From Acidipropionibacterium jensenii DSM 20535 (lineage in GTDB: Bacteria; Actinomycetota; Actinomycetes; Propionibacteriales; Propionibacteriaceae), in NCBI RefSeq assembly GCF_000425285.1, contig NZ_AUDD01000009.1, forward strand, positions 1 to 64,000: a stretch of 64,000 nt of DNA. Direction: 5' to 3'. The position numbers were made by a program, and so were the translations under genes. Below are positions 32,002 to 42,669 of the stretch, one piece after another. The first letter of the stretch is position 1. Every line of letters starts with the position of its first letter. The notes beneath the pieces are model-generated. The model did no database searches. It saw nothing but the letters and a program-made list of their open reading frames with translations, and was not told the DNA's origin.

Positions 32002-33246
32002 CTATCCGAGACGCGTCTGACCGCTGCCGTTCAGACGGTAGGTGGTCGAGGTCATCTCCGCCAGACCCATCGGTCCGCGGGCATGGGTCTTCTGGGTCGA
32101 GATCCCGATCTCGGCGCCGAAACCGAACTCGGAGCCGTCGACGAACCGGCTCGAGCAGTTCACCAGCACCGCGGCGGCGTCCACCGAGTCCTGGAAGGTC
32201 CGGGCGGCCGCCAGGCTGTCGGTGACGATCGTCTCGGAGTGCCCCGAGCCGAACTGCCGGATGTGGGCGATCGCCGCGTCCAGATCGTCGACGACCCTCA
32301 TCGCCAGGTCCAGCGACAGGTACTCGGCCTCGTACTCGTGCTCACCGGCGGGCACCACACGGTCGTCCAGGGCCTTCGAGCGTTCGTCGCCGTGCACCCT
32401 CACCCCCGCCCCGGTGAGCGCTCCCACCAGCCGCGGCACGGCCTCGGCAGCGATCTCGGAGTGCACCAGGACGGTCTCCAGGGCGTTGCAGACGCTGGGC
32501 CGCTGGGTCTTGGCGTTGAGGATGATCTTCTCGGCCATCGCCAGGTCGGCGTCGGCGTCCACCACCAGATGGCAGTTGCCGGTGCCGGTCTCGATGACGG
32601 GCACCGAGGACCCGGTGACCACCGCGTTGATCAGCCCCGCCCCACCGCGCGGGATGAGCAGGTCCACCAGACCGCGGGCGTGCATCATCTCGTCGGTGAT
32701 GTCATGGCCCCCCTCGACGAGGTTGACGGCGTCGACCGGCAGGCCTGCGTCGGCCAGCCCGGCGCGCAGCGCGCCGATCACCGCCCGGTTGGACTCCAGG
32801 GCCGAGGAGGACCCCCGCAGCAGCGAGGCATTGCCCGACTTGAGGCAGATCCCGGCCGCATCGGCGGTGACATTGGGGCGGGCCTCGTAGATGATGCCGA
32901 TCACCCCGATCGGCACCCGCACCTGCTCGATCCGCACCCCCTGGGGGGTGGTCCAGCCGCGCACCACCTCGCCCACCGGGTCGGCCAGTCCGGCCAGCGA
33001 CTCCAGGCCGGCAGCCATCGACTCGACCCGCTCCTCGCTGAGCGCCAGCCGGTCCTGGAGGCCCTCGGCCATCCCGGCGGCGCGGCCGCGGTCCAGGTCG
33101 GCACGGTTGGCCTCCAGCACCTCCCCGGTCGCCGACCTCAACCGGTCGGCCATCACACGCAGAGCCTCATCCTTGGCGGCGCGATCGAGGCGGCGCAGCA
33201 GCGTCGCCGAGACCTTGGCGGCACGCGCCTGGTCCTGAAAAGTCAT
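32002..33246 (-). CDS. proA: Gamma-glutamyl phosphate reductase
   Basis: 414 residues, ATG 33246. Aldehyde-dehydrogenase-fold enzyme that reduces gamma-glutamyl phosphate to glutamate semialdehyde with NADPH, the second step of proline synthesis. Family blocks seen: [47 protein letters not shown] and the catalytic Cys region [20 protein letters not shown]. Follows proB by 33 bp, so the two act as an operon. Confidence 0.96.
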   Translation of the reverse strand: MTFQDQARAAKVSATLLRRLDRAAKDEALRVMADRLRSATGEVLEANRADLDRGRAAGMAEGLQDRLALSEERVESMAAGLESLAGLADPVGEVVRGWTTPQGVRIEQVRVPIGVIGIIYEARPNVTADAAGICLKSGNASLLRGSSSALESNRAVIGALRAGLADAGLPVDAVNLVEGGHDITDEMMHARGLVDLLIPRGGAGLINAVVTGSSVPVIETGTGNCHLVVDADADLAMAEKIILNAKTQRPSVCNALETVLVHSEIAAEAVPRLVGALTGAGVRVHGDERSKALDDRVVPAGEHEYEAEYLSLDLAMRVVDDLDAAIAHIRQFGSGHSETIVTDSLAAARTFQDSVDAAAVLVNCSSRFVDGSEFGFGAEIGISTQKTHARGPMGLAEMTSTTYRLNGSGQTRLG

Positions 33247-33279
33247 GGCGCCATGCTACGTGCTGGCCGCACGCCCCGC

Positions 33280-34527
33280 TCAGCTGCGGGATCGGTCGGC
33301 CGCCGGGGCGGTCTGCCCTGCGGCCCGCTCGCCGGCCGGGGCGGGCTGTCCCACCGGCCCCTCCCCCGTCGCGGCGGGCTTCTTGTCGGCGCTGGGGCGG
33401 CGTCTGCGGGTCAGCACCAGGGCGTCGCGGTGGATCACCTCGCGGCTGGCCCCCTGTCCCATCTCGCGGGCCAGCCAGGCGCTGGAGCGGCCGCGCATCT
33501 CGCGGACCTCGTCGTGGGAGTAGGAGACGATGCCGCGCCCCTCGGTGCGCCCGTCCGGGCCGATCACCAGCACCGGGTCACCGGCCTGGAAGTCCCCGTG
33601 CACCTCGGTGACCCCCACCGCCAGCAGGGAGGCCTTCCGGTCGCGCAGGGCGTGCACCGCCCCGACGTCGATCCGGATCTCCCCCTGGGGTGCGGCGGCG
33701 TCCGCCAGCCACAGCAGTTTTCGCGGCCGGCGGCGCGTGGAGGGGACGAAGTAGGTGCCGACGTCCTGGCCGGTGATGGCCGCCAGGGCGTCTCCCGAGT
33801 CGGCCAGCACCACCGGGATGCCCGAGGCGGTGGCGATCCGGGCGGCCTCCAGCTTGGTGGTCATCCCGCCGGTGCCGACCCGCGAGCCGGACCGGGAGGT
33901 GTCGACGTCCAGGGCCTCGACGTCGTCGACCCGCTGGATCCGCCGGGCCGAGGGGTCGGAGGGGTGGGCGGTGTACAGCGCGTCGACGTCGGAGAGCAGC
34001 ACCAGGGCTTGGGCCCGGATGAGCTCGGAGACCAGCGCCGCCAGCCGGTCGTTGTCGCCGATGTGGATCTCGCCGGTGGCCACCGTGTCGTTCTCGTTGA
34101 TCACCGGGATCACCCCCAGGGCGAGCAGTTTGCCCAGGGTGGACCAGGCGTTGCGGTAGCTCTTGGGCCGCACCAGGTCCTCGACGGTGAGCAGCACCTG
34201 GCCGGTGGTCACCTTGTGGCGGGCGAAGTCCTCCTCGTAGCGGTGCAGCAGGATCCCCTGGCCGACCGAGGCGGCCGCCTGGCGGCCGGCCAGGTCGCGG
34301 GGCCGGCGAGCCATCCCCAGGGCTGGGAAGCCGGCGGCGATCGCCCCCGAGCTCACCAGCACCACCTGCCGGCCGCGATCCCGGGCGGCCGCCAGCACCT
34401 CCACCAGGGCGTCGACCTTGGAGACGTCGATCCCCCCGCCGGGCAGGGTGAGGGAGGAGGAACCGACCTTCACCACGACCCGGACGGCGGAGGCGACGTC
34501 GGGACGGTGGGCCTGCTCAGAACTCAT
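33280..34527 (-). CDS. proB: Glutamate 5-kinase
   Basis: 415 residues from ATG 34527, which overlaps the end of obgE by 11 bp. The kinase domain starts [15 protein letters not shown] and includes [25 protein letters not shown] and [17 protein letters not shown]-terminal PUA domain (about 295-385) follows. The final 35 residues are Ala/Pro/Gly-rich and look disordered. It phosphorylates glutamate in the first step of proline synthesis and is normally inhibited by proline. Confidence 0.95.
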   Translation of the reverse strand: MSSEQAHRPDVASAVRVVVKVGSSSLTLPGGGIDVSKVDALVEVLAAARDRGRQVVLVSSGAIAAGFPALGMARRPRDLAGRQAAASVGQGILLHRYEEDFARHKVTTGQVLLTVEDLVRPKSYRNAWSTLGKLLALGVIPVINENDTVATGEIHIGDNDRLAALVSELIRAQALVLLSDVDALYTAHPSDPSARRIQRVDDVEALDVDTSRSGSRVGTGGMTTKLEAARIATASGIPVVLADSGDALAAITGQDVGTYFVPSTRRRPRKLLWLADAAAPQGEIRIDVGAVHALRDRKASLLAVGVTEVHGDFQAGDPVLVIGPDGRTEGRGIVSYSHDEVREMRGRSSAWLAREMGQGASREVIHRDALVLTRRRRPSADKKPAATGEGPVGQPAPAGERAAGQTAPAADRSRS

Positions 34528-36043
34528 CGGTCTGCTCGCCGGCCTGCTCCTCGGCCAACCGCGCCCGCCAGGACCGTCCCTCGGGGTCGCGGCCGACGAC
34601 ACCGTAGGCGTCCCGGGCCTCGTGGTACTCGCGGTCCTCCTCGCGGCGACGGGTCGCCGAGGGCCGCTCGTGGTCGAGGCGCTGGTCCTCACCGCGCCGC
34701 GACAGCAGCTCGGCGCCGGACTGCACCTGGGGTGCGAACTCGAAGATGACGGCGTCCTGGCCGCCGACCGCCACCGAGTCCCCGGCCTGGGCGCCCATCG
34801 CCAGCAGCTCGTCCTCGACCCCCAGCCGGTTGAGACGGTCGGACAGGTAGCCCACCGCCTCCTGGTTGGAGAAGTTGGTCTGGGCCACCCAGCGGGTCGG
34901 CTTCTCCCCCTTGACCCGCCACAGGAAGCCTCCCTCGCCGTCGCCCTGCCGGGCGATGGTGAAGTCCTTGCCGCCGGTGTCCACCGGGTTGGGCCGGATG
35001 ACGATCCGGGCCGCCTCGGGCTCGGGGGCCTCCTTGCGGGTTTGCGCCACGATCTCGGCCATCGCGAACTTCAACGCGTTGAGTCCCTCGCCGGACTTCG
35101 CCGAGACCTCGAAGACCGGCAGTCCGCGCGCCTCGATGTCGGGGCGCACCATCTCGGCCAGTTCCGCGCCGTCGGGCACGTCGACCTTGTTGAGGACCAC
35201 CATCCGGGGCCGGTCCTCCAGGCCGCCGTGGGCCTTCAGCTCGCCCTCGATGACGTCCAGATCGGTCACCGGGTCGCGTCCGGGCTCGTAGGTGGCGCAG
35301 TCGATGACGTGGACCAGGGCGCGACAGCGCTCGATGTGGCGCAGGAAGTCGAAGCCGAGTCCCTTGCCCTGGGAGGCGCCGGGGATCAGCCCGGGGACGT
35401 CGGCGACGGTGTAGGTGGTGTCCCCGGCCACCACGACGCCCAGATTGGGCACCAGGGTGGTGAAGGGGTAGTCGGCGATCTTGGGCCGGGCCCGCGAGAT
35501 CGCGGCGATCAGGCTGGACTTGCCGGCCGAGGGGAACCCGACCAGACCGATGTCGGCGACCACCTTGAGCTCCAGGGTGATCTTGCGCTCCTCGCCGGCC
35601 TCCCCCAGCAGGGCGAATCCGGGGGCCTTGCGGGCCGAGCTGGCCAGTGCCGTGTTGCCCAGACCGCCGCGGCCGCCGGCGGCCGCGATGACCTCGGCGC
35701 CGGCCCCGGTGAGATCGGCCAGCACCTCGCCGGACTCGGCATCGCTCACCACGGTGCCGTCGGGCACCGCGAGCACGATGTCGTCGCCGTTGGCGCCGTT
35801 CTGGTCGTCCCCCTTGCCCGCCTGGCCGCTGGTCGCCTTGCGGACCGACAGCCGGTGGAAGTCGACGAGGGTGGTGAGCTGGGGGTCGACGCGCAGGATC
35901 ACGGACCCGCCACGGCCGCCGTTGCCGCCGTCGGGGCCGCCCAGCGGCTTGAACTTCTCGCGGCGGACCGAGGCGCAGCCATCGCCTCCCTTGCCGGCTA
36001 CTGCGAGCAGAGTCGCGCGGTCGACGAACGACGGGATGGCCAT
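34517..36043 (-). CDS. obgE: GTPase Obg (CgtA)
   Basis: 508 residues from ATG 36043. Gly-rich Obg fold first ([32 protein letters not shown]). The G domain has [16 protein letters not shown] (G1), NKVD and [10 protein letters not shown]-terminal OCT domain comes next, then an acidic tail. Essential GTPase acting in 50S assembly and stringent control. Lies downstream of rpmA in the usual rplU-rpmA-obgE order, with a membrane-protein gene inserted between. Confidence 0.95.
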   Translation of the reverse strand: MAIPSFVDRATLLAVAGKGGDGCASVRREKFKPLGGPDGGNGGRGGSVILRVDPQLTTLVDFHRLSVRKATSGQAGKGDDQNGANGDDIVLAVPDGTVVSDAESGEVLADLTGAGAEVIAAAGGRGGLGNTALASSARKAPGFALLGEAGEERKITLELKVVADIGLVGFPSAGKSSLIAAISRARPKIADYPFTTLVPNLGVVVAGDTTYTVADVPGLIPGASQGKGLGFDFLRHIERCRALVHVIDCATYEPGRDPVTDLDVIEGELKAHGGLEDRPRMVVLNKVDVPDGAELAEMVRPDIEARGLPVFEVSAKSGEGLNALKFAMAEIVAQTRKEAPEPEAARIVIRPNPVDTGGKDFTIARQGDGEGGFLWRVKGEKPTRWVAQTNFSNQEAVGYLSDRLNRLGVEDELLAMGAQAGDSVAVGGQDAVIFEFAPQVQSGAELLSRRGEDQRLDHERPSATRRREEDREYHEARDAYGVVGRDPEGRSWRARLAEEQAGEQTDEF

Positions 36044-36106
36044 CCGGTTCCTCCTGGCTACGGGTGCGGTGAGGCCCACCCTACTGGTCCCGGGGAAGTC
36101 GGCGGG

Positions 36107-37105
36107 TCACCTGACCGCGGCCCGCCAGGCCTCCTTGAGGTAGGGCCAGGCCTGGTCCCACATCTCGCGGGCCCGGTATCCCGAGGAGGTGATGTTGATG
36201 AGCTGCTGGGAGACCGACCCGCCCATCTCATTGGTCAGGATGATGGCGCCGATCACTCCGGTGCCCAGGGTCACCGCCAGGGCGACGCCGACGGTGCGCA
36301 GGAAGACCCCTCCCCGACCTCGGCGCGCCGCAGGGGCGGAGCGGTCGGAGCGATCGGATCGAGCGGTGGTCCCGGCGCCGGTCCCCCGACTGCGGTCGCG
36401 GGTCAGCAGCTTGGCGAAGACGGCGCCGGCGATCGCGATGACGATGCTCGTCATGGCGCTGCCGAAGGCGGTTCCCCCGATCCCGAGGGTCGAGGTGACC
36501 AGGGTGGCCAGGGCCGACGCGCCGGCACCGGCGATCACCTCATGGCCGCGCAGACCCAGCCCGCGGGACCGGGCGCGGACCACCTCGACGTCCTTGCGCA
36601 CCTGTCCCAGGCCGTCGCCGAGCGGACCGGCGGGAGAGGGTGCCGGGGTGCCCGCAGCGGTTGCGGCAGGCGACGCGCCGGCACGGGTGGTCTCGGCAAC
36701 ACGGCTTGTCGCGGCGGCACGGGTGCCCGCCGTGGGACCGGCCGGCGCTGTGCCGGGAGCTCCGGCCGTCAGCGAGGCGACCGGGAGACCCGGCTCCAGC
36801 TCGAGCTCGGGTTCGCTGCCCGGCGAACCGTCGGGCCGGCGCGAGGCGGCCGGGGACTCCGGACGGTAGAGGCCCAGCGGGTCGTCCTCGGCGGACCTGT
36901 CGGTCCCCCGATGATCGGCTCCCTCGGTCGCGGAGTGGCCGATGGCACGAGCGCTGCGATGACGGACCGGGCGTCTCACCCGCACGGCATGGTCGCGGCC
37001 TCCGGGGAAGCCGGTCCCCCACCCCGCGGGAAGGGTGACGTGGCTGCTGCGCGTCGCTGGTGCCGGACTGTCGGAACGCGTGGCCGATGTCTTCTGGTCT
37101 CGCAC
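36107..37105 (-). CDS. Uncharacterised membrane protein with long disordered N-terminus
   Basis: 332 residues from GTG 37105, preceded by AGGAGAGAGG; the frame is open further upstream to 37249. Residues 1-190 are Ala/Pro/Thr/Arg-rich with no fold signature. Hydrophobic segments follow at about 215-255 (TLVTSTLGIGGTAFGSAMTS and on) and about 285-310 (VGVALAVTLGTGVIGAIIL), with a basic RDRSRGTGAG loop between. I know of no function. The 245 bp upstream (37106-37350) show no other gene. Confidence 0.6.
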   Translation of the reverse strand: MRDQKTSATRSDSPAPATRSSHVTLPAGWGTGFPGGRDHAVRVRRPVRHRSARAIGHSATEGADHRGTDRSAEDDPLGLYRPESPAASRRPDGSPGSEPELELEPGLPVASLTAGAPGTAPAGPTAGTRAAATSRVAETTRAGASPAATAAGTPAPSPAGPLGDGLGQVRKDVEVVRARSRGLGLRGHEVIAGAGASALATLVTSTLGIGGTAFGSAMTSIVIAIAGAVFAKLLTRDRSRGTGAGTTARSDRSDRSAPAARRGRGGVFLRTVGVALAVTLGTGVIGAIILTNEMGGSVSQQLINITSSGYRAREMWDQAWPYLKEAWRAAVR

Positions 37106-37351
37106 GTCTGCCTCTCTCCTGTCCCATCCGTGTCGGCCGGTACTGGCTGCTGTTGCGCCTTGTGGGAGCGCTGTTGTCGAGCTCCGTTCCGGAGCCTGCG
37201 CTGTGTGCTGTGCTGGTACCTGCCGTGACGAAGGGCCGACCATCATCACTCGGTCACGACGCTAGGCCACCATGTCAGCTATCTCAACCTGGCTATGTCA
37301 TCTCATACCGGGGTCGTACCGGAACCACATGAAAGCCGCACCCACATGACA

Positions 37352-37383
37352 GAAGGACCCCCTCCGCAGGGAGGGGGTCCTTC
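37352..37383 (-). terminator. Terminator of the rplU-rpmA operon
   Basis: A perfect 14-bp stem, GAAGGACCCCCTCC against its complement, with a GCAG loop, 24 bases beyond the rpmA stop. The stem ends in CTTC then TGTCA on the minus strand, so the U-run is weak. Confidence 0.75.
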
Positions 37384-37406
37384 AACGTCGGTGAGGAGGT
37401 CTGCGC

Positions 37407-37676
37407 TCAGGCCTGAGCGGGCTCCTCGACCGGAACGACGTCGATCACGCGGCGGCCGCGACGGCTGCCGAAGGCGACGTTGCCGGCGCGCAGCGCGAAC
37501 AGTGTGTCATCCTTGCCGCGGCCGACCCCCTTGCCGGGGTGGAAGTGGGTGCCGCGCTGACGGATGATGATCTCGCCGGCGTTGACCAGCTGACCGCCGA
37601 ACCGCTTGACGCCCAGACGCTGAGCGTTGGAGTCGCGGCCGTTGCGGGACGAGGATGCGCCCTTCTTGTGTGCCAT
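37407..37676 (-). CDS. rpmA: 50S ribosomal protein L27
   Basis: 89 residues beginning [20 protein letters not shown], the standard L27 N-terminus whose tip reaches the peptidyl-transferase centre; [18 protein letters not shown] follows. It starts directly with MAHKKG and has no firmicute-type cleaved leader. Twelve bases after rplU. Confidence 0.97.
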   Translation of the reverse strand: MAHKKGASSSRNGRDSNAQRLGVKRFGGQLVNAGEIIIRQRGTHFHPGKGVGRGKDDTLFALRAGNVAFGSRRGRRVIDVVPVEEPAQA

Positions 37677-37688
37677 GTCTGCCTACCT

Positions 37689-37997
37689 TCAGCCCTTGAT
37701 CCCGGTGACCTTGACCTGGGTGTACTTCTGACGGTGCCCCTGGCGCTTCTTGTAACCGGTCTTGTTCTTGAACTTGAGGATCCTGATCTTCGGACCCTTG
37801 GCCTCACCCAGCACCTCGGCGGTCACCGAGACATTGGCGAGGGCATCCTTCTGTGAGGTGACAGACTCGCCGTCCACCAGCAGAAGGGGAGTCAGCTCAA
37901 TGCTGCTGCCCACCTCGTCGGTGACCTTGTCGATCTCGACGACGTCACCCACTGCCACCTTGTGCTGGCGGCCGCCACTACGCACGATCGCGTACAC
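37689..37997 (-). CDS. rplU: 50S ribosomal protein L21
   Basis: 102 residues from GTG 37997 ([20 protein letters not shown]); [20 protein letters not shown] near the C-terminus is the L21 signature. The 170 bp before it (37998-38169) form a leader with a hairpin GGAACC-N5-GGTTCC (38036-38052), possibly an autoregulatory element. Confidence 0.96.
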   Translation of the reverse strand: MYAIVRSGGRQHKVAVGDVVEIDKVTDEVGSSIELTPLLLVDGESVTSQKDALANVSVTAEVLGEAKGPKIRILKFKNKTGYKKRQGHRQKYTQVKVTGIKG

Positions 37998-38120
37998 GCC
38001 TGACCTACTCTCGTTCGATGTCTTCTCAATGAAACGGAACCACGGGGGTTCCGACCGAAGTCTGACCGACTCTGGGGCGAGCTTGCACCAACAGGTCGGA
38101 CCGGCCGCCAACTTTACCGT

Positions 38121-38138
38121 TGAACCCCTACGGGGTCA
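38121..38138 (-). terminator. Short hairpin after rne, terminator candidate
   Basis: TGAACCCC-TAC-GGGGTCA with one bulge, 32 bases downstream of the RNase E/G stop and upstream of the L21 leader. The minus strand shows no U-run after it. Confidence 0.35.
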
Positions 38139-38169
38139 AAACGCTGCTGCCGACGGCCGGAGTCACACC

Positions 38170-40827
38170 TCAGTCCGACTTTCTGGAGCCGTGGCCCGAG
38201 TGCTTCGATCCCGACCGGGAGTGGTTCGAGCGACCCTTGTGGGCCGACCTCTCCCCGCCGTCGGCCGGAGCCTGCGAGTCCACAGGTTCGGTGAACCGAT
38301 GATATCCCCGGCCGCCGCACTCCTTGCACTCCTCGGTGAAGGCCTCGGCCAGTCCGGTGCCGATCTTCTTACGGGTCATCTGCACCAAGCCCAGGGAGGT
38401 CACCTCGGAGACCTGGTGGCGGGTCCTGTCCCGTCCCAGGCACTCCACCAGCCGCCTCACCAGCAGCTCCCGGTTGACCGGAAGCACCATGTCGATGAAG
38501 TCGGTGACGATGATGCCGCCGATGTCGCGCAGCCTGAGCTGGCGGACGATCTCCTCGGCCGCCTCCAGGTTGTTGGCGGTGACGGTGGCCTCCAGGTTGC
38601 CGGCCGATCCGGTGAACTTGCCGGTGTTGACGTCGATGACCGTCATGGCCTCGGTGCGGTCGATCACCAGGGAGCCGCCGGAGGGCAGGAAGACCTTGCG
38701 CTCCAGGGCCTTGGCGATCTGCTCGTCGATCCGGTACTGGGCGAAGGGATCGCCCTGGGTCTCGGTGTCCCAGCGGGTCAGCCGGCCGCCCAGATCGGGG
38801 GCGACGTGGTCGATGTAGCCCTTGATGGTGTCGTAGGCGTCATCGGGCCCACCGGCACCGGCCACCACCAGTTCGGTGAAGTCGGCGGTGAACAGGTCGC
38901 GGATGATCCGCAGGGTCAGGTCGGGCTCGGTGTACAGCATCGCCGGGGCGTGGCTGCTCTTGGCCTTGCGCTCGATGACCTCCCCCTGGGCCTTGAGGCG
39001 ATTGATGTCGCGCTCCAGGTCCTCCTCGGAGGCGCCCTCGGCGGCGGTCCGCACGATCACGGAAGCGTCGGAGGGGATGTTGCTGTCGATGATCTTCTTC
39101 AGCCGCTTGCGCTCGGTGTCGGCGAGCTTGCGGGAGATCCCGGACAGCTGTCCGCCCGGGGAGTAGACGATGAAGCGACCGGGGATCGAGATGTGGCTGG
39201 TGAGCCTGGCGCCCTTCTGACCCACCGGGTCCTTGGACACCTGGACCAGCACCTGGTCGCCCGACTTCAGGGCGTGCTCAATGCGCCTGGGCTCGCCCTC
39301 CTTGCCGTACCTCGACCAGTCGACCTCGCCGGCGTACAGGACGGCGTTGCGGCCGCGACCGATGTCGACGAAGGCCGCCTCCATCGAGGGCAGCACGTTC
39401 TGCACCTTGCCGAGGTAGATGTTGCCGATCGAGGAGGCCGCCGAGGACCGGTCGACGTAGTGCTCGACCAGTGCCCCGTCCTCCAGGACCGCCAGCTGGG
39501 AGTAGTCCTCGGACTGGCGCACCACCATCCGGCGCTCGACCTGCTCGCGGCGGGCCAGGAACTCGGCCTCGGTGAGCACCGCGCTGCGGCGCCGGCCGGC
39601 GGCCCGGCCCTCGCGGCGGCGCTGCTTCTTGGCCTCCAGGCGGGTCGACCCCTCGATCCCGGTGACCTCGTCGGTCACCGAGTGGCGCGGGCGCGGCTCG
39701 CGGACCTTGACGACGACGTCGCTCGGGTCGTCGTCGGCACCGGTGGTGTCCTCCCCGCGGCGACGGCGACGACGGCGGCGACGACGGCTCGAGCCGGCCT
39801 CCTCCTCGCCGTTGCGGTCGTGGTCCTGCTTCTCGCGGTCCTCGTGCCGGTGGTTCTCGTGCTTGTCGTGCTGATCCTCGCCGTCGGACTCCTCGGAGTC
39901 CTCGCCGTGCTGGTCCTCGTGGTCCTCGGCGGCCTCACCGCGACGACGGCGGCGTCCTCCGCGACGACGACGGCGACGGGTGCCGCGGGACTCATCGGCG
40001 TCCTCGGACTCGCCGTGCTGGTCCTCGTGGTCCTCGTCGTGCTGGTCCTCGTGCTGATCGGGCGCGGAGCTCTCCCCGGCCCGGTCGGCGGGAGCCTGGC
40101 CGGTGGGGCCGTCCTGCTCGGCGGCCTCCTCGTGCTGCTCCGCGGGCTTCTGCTCGTTGTCGTTCGGCTCGTTGTCCCTCTGTGCACCGTCCTTCTGTGC
40201 ACCGTCCTTCTGCTCAGGGGTCTTCTCGCCCGAACGGGTGCGACGACGACGGGTCCGCTTCGGGGCGGCCTCCTCGCCACCGATCTCGGCGGCCAGCGAG
40301 TCGAGGATGTCTGCGGTCGACCGGTTCGGGTCGGCGGAGGCGAAGGGGTTGGCGACCGCGGCGTCCAGAGCGTCGGTCCGGTCGGCGGCGTGCTCGGCGG
40401 CCTTCGACAGGGCCGCGTCGATGGCACCCTCATCGGTGCCGGGGGCCTGAGAGCGGGTGGCGCGGCGGCGCGTGGTGCGGGCCGGCTTCTCGTCGGTCTT
40501 CTCAACGGCCTTCTCAGCGGCCGTGGCGACCGGCTTCTCGGCCGTCCTGGGGGCGGCCTTCTCGGCGGCCGGGGAACTGCTCGAGCGGGTGGCGCGACGA
40601 CGACGTCCGACCGGGGGGCGGGGAAGGTCGGAGGTGTCTGTCGCGGAGGTGATGACGCTGCCGCCGGAGCCCGCGGCGCCGATCGTCAGGGCCGGGGCTG
40701 CCGGGCTGGCGGTGATCGCGGGGGTGGTGGGTGCCCCTGCCGGTCGCGACGCCGCCCTGTGGTGTCGCGATCTCGACTTCTCAGGTGTCGATTCCGAGGT
40801 GGTGCTGTCGTTGCTGTCCTGGACCAT
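38170..40827 (-). CDS. rne: RNase E/G family ribonuclease
   Basis: 885 residues from ATG 40827 with GGAGGAGA nine bases upstream. Residues 1-375 are low-complexity: Ala/Thr/Pro/Arg first, then an Asp/Glu/His/Gln-rich stretch with DHEDQHGE repeats broken by Arg runs ([17 protein letters not shown]). The catalytic half follows: S1 domain (NIYLGKVQNVLPSMEAAFVD), DNase I-like active site (MTVIDVNTGKFTG, GGIIVTDFID), zinc-link-like CKECGGRGYHRF. Single-strand endonuclease that matures rRNA and degrades mRNA. Actinobacterial RNase E carries its disordered scaffold partly at the N-terminus, as here. Confidence 0.94.
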   Translation of the reverse strand: MVQDSNDSTTSESTPEKSRSRHHRAASRPAGAPTTPAITASPAAPALTIGAAGSGGSVITSATDTSDLPRPPVGRRRRATRSSSSPAAEKAAPRTAEKPVATAAEKAVEKTDEKPARTTRRRATRSQAPGTDEGAIDAALSKAAEHAADRTDALDAAVANPFASADPNRSTADILDSLAAEIGGEEAAPKRTRRRRTRSGEKTPEQKDGAQKDGAQRDNEPNDNEQKPAEQHEEAAEQDGPTGQAPADRAGESSAPDQHEDQHDEDHEDQHGESEDADESRGTRRRRRRGGRRRRRGEAAEDHEDQHGEDSEESDGEDQHDKHENHRHEDREKQDHDRNGEEEAGSSRRRRRRRRRRGEDTTGADDDPSDVVVKVREPRPRHSVTDEVTGIEGSTRLEAKKQRRREGRAAGRRRSAVLTEAEFLARREQVERRMVVRQSEDYSQLAVLEDGALVEHYVDRSSAASSIGNIYLGKVQNVLPSMEAAFVDIGRGRNAVLYAGEVDWSRYGKEGEPRRIEHALKSGDQVLVQVSKDPVGQKGARLTSHISIPGRFIVYSPGGQLSGISRKLADTERKRLKKIIDSNIPSDASVIVRTAAEGASEEDLERDINRLKAQGEVIERKAKSSHAPAMLYTEPDLTLRIIRDLFTADFTELVVAGAGGPDDAYDTIKGYIDHVAPDLGGRLTRWDTETQGDPFAQYRIDEQIAKALERKVFLPSGGSLVIDRTEAMTVIDVNTGKFTGSAGNLEATVTANNLEAAEEIVRQLRLRDIGGIIVTDFIDMVLPVNRELLVRRLVECLGRDRTRHQVSEVTSLGLVQMTRKKIGTGLAEAFTEECKECGGRGYHRFTEPVDSQAPADGGERSAHKGRSNHSRSGSKHSGHGSRKSD

Positions 40828-41028
40828 GTGGTCTCCTCCGCCTTGCGGCGTGTTCAGATGCACACGATCACCGGGAGGCCGCTCGCAATGTGGAGCGGCA
40901 GACATCCGGCCCGTTCCTGCGGAGTGTTCCGCACGTTCCGGTTCCCGGTGCGATGCAAAAGCTGGCGGTGAGCTCTGTCGCCGTCATCCCCCGCGGTCGC
41001 CGTGGCGTCGCGGTATGGATCTCCGACT

Positions 41029-42669
41029 TCAGAGGTTGGGGCGGTGCCCCGTCACCTGATGGTGATTATGCCACACCGAGAGATCCACCGGGGACATCCC
41101 GCACGGCGGCCGGTCATCAGTGAGAACCTTCACCACTGCTGCGGGCACCGTCTCGGCCGACGAGTACGCCGCCAGCTGAGTGACCTCAGCCGGCAGCTCC
41201 CAGAGGTCGTAGGGGGTTCCCACCGAGACCGTCAGCACCGCCGGGCAGGCCCGTGCCAGGTCGGCGACCAGCCGAGCCTGGTCCGATCCCGCTGCGACGT
41301 CATGGGTGAGGCAGACCACCAGATCGGCCCGATCGACCCTGGCGACCGGGGTGGCGCCGGCGACCTCCAGCGCGTCGCCGAGGGATGACACCAGGTCGTG
41401 CTCCGGAGGCCGCCACCCGCAGACGTGGACCCGACGGCCGGCCAGGTCGACCGGCAGCGCCACCCTCCCCCGGTGGACCAGGGTGATGGCGCGCCGCGCC
41501 AGATCGGCGGCGAGGTCCAGATGCTGCGGGGTGCCGACCGTCTGTCGCACCGTCTCCGGGTCGACCGGAACCGGGTCGAGCATCCCGCGGCGGGCCTTCA
41601 TCCTCAGCACCCGCAGCACCTTGGCGTCGATCTGCCGCGGGTCGATCCGCCCGGACTCCACCGCCTCGACGATGGCGTCGCGGGCCCCCCGCGGGTCCGG
41701 CGGCATCAGGATGAGGTCGGCGCCGGCGGCCAGCGCCATCACCGGGACCTCGCGGTCCGAATGGCTCTGGCGCACCCCGGCCATCTCCAGCGAGTCGGTG
41801 ATGATGACCCCCTGGAAGCCCAGCCGGGTGCGCAGCAGGTCGGTGAGGACCGCCCGGCTCAGGGTGGCCGGTTCGCCGCTGGGTTCCAGGGCGGGGAACC
41901 GGATGTGCGCGGTCATCACCATGTCGACCTCGGCCGCCACCGCCGCCTCGAAGGGGGGCAGGTCGGTGTGCTGCCACTCCTGCTGGGAGTGGTCGATGAC
42001 CGGCAGTCCGGTGTGGGAGTCGGTGGCCGTGTCGCCGTGGCCGGGAAAGTGCTTGGCGCAGGCCGACACCCCGGCGTCCTGCTGATACCCCTCGACCTGG
42101 GCCACCACCATCTCGGCGACCCGGGCCGGATCGGCGCCGAAGGAGCGGACCCCGATGACCGGGTTCGCCGGGTTGACGTTGACGTCGGCGTCCGGGGCGA
42201 GGTCTGTGGTGATACCCACCGCCGCCAGCTCCCGGCCGGTGACCGCCGCGGCGGCGCGGGCGGCGTCCAGATCCCCGATCGCACCCAGCGGCATCGCCCC
42301 GGGGAAGGGGGTGGCGGGGCGCCCGAACCTGCTGGAGGGGCCCTGCTCCTGGTCGGTGGCGATCATCAGTCCGACTCCCGCCCCCGACCCGGTGGCCGCG
42401 GCCTGGAGTCGGTTGGACAGTCTGGCGAGCTGCTCGGGGCCATCGGCGAAGGAGTCTGTCCAGCGGAAGTAGACCACCCCGCCCAGATGCAGCTCCTCGA
42501 TCACCCGGGCCGCGGCGGCGGTGCCGAAGTGGTCGAGGTTGCCCGGGTGGGGCCGGTCCGGATCGGTGCCGTAGATCTCGCAGACCAGCAGCTGGCCGAC
42601 CTTCTCGGCCAGGCTCATCCGGGCCAGGATCTGCTCGGGCCGGGGGTCACCGCCGGGGGACCGGCTCAT
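41029..42669 (-). CDS. Glycoside hydrolase family 3 protein, NagZ-like
   Basis: 546 residues from ATG 42669; the start overlaps the ndk stop (ATGA). GH3 signature KHFPGHGDTATDSH provides the catalytic His/Asp dyad, and GVIITDSLEMAGV carries the nucleophile Asp. Earlier blocks LVCEIYGTD and IATDQEQGP fit beta-N-acetylhexosaminidases. There is an additional C-terminal domain of about 180 residues (VHVCGWRPPEHDL and on). Probably removes N-acetylglucosamine from cell-wall fragments. No signal peptide, so it is cytoplasmic as NagZ is. Confidence 0.85.
   Translation of the reverse strand: MSRSPGGDPRPEQILARMSLAEKVGQLLVCEIYGTDPDRPHPGNLDHFGTAAAARVIEELHLGGVVYFRWTDSFADGPEQLARLSNRLQAAATGSGAGVGLMIATDQEQGPSSRFGRPATPFPGAMPLGAIGDLDAARAAAAVTGRELAAVGITTDLAPDADVNVNPANPVIGVRSFGADPARVAEMVVAQVEGYQQDAGVSACAKHFPGHGDTATDSHTGLPVIDHSQQEWQHTDLPPFEAAVAAEVDMVMTAHIRFPALEPSGEPATLSRAVLTDLLRTRLGFQGVIITDSLEMAGVRQSHSDREVPVMALAAGADLILMPPDPRGARDAIVEAVESGRIDPRQIDAKVLRVLRMKARRGMLDPVPVDPETVRQTVGTPQHLDLAADLARRAITLVHRGRVALPVDLAGRRVHVCGWRPPEHDLVSSLGDALEVAGATPVARVDRADLVVCLTHDVAAGSDQARLVADLARACPAVLTVSVGTPYDLWELPAEVTQLAAYSSAETVPAAVVKVLTDDRPPCGMSPVDLSVWHNHHQVTGHRPNL

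Noticed and set aside
31846-34749. 967-codon plus-strand frame opposite proA and proB
   Set aside because: High-GC antisense shadow: composition is Gly/His/Arg/Gln/Val-rich without any domain, and the minus strand holds two complete enzymes with all catalytic motifs.
34418-37228. 936-codon plus-strand frame across obgE and its upstream gene
   Set aside because: Antisense shadow of obgE; no ribosome site or domain, and it crosses gene boundaries.
37762-40971. 1069-codon plus-strand frame opposite rplU and rne
   Set aside because: Its long Leu/Val runs are the antisense reading of Asp/Glu/His/Arg-rich codons in the RNase E scaffold; the minus-strand product is certain.
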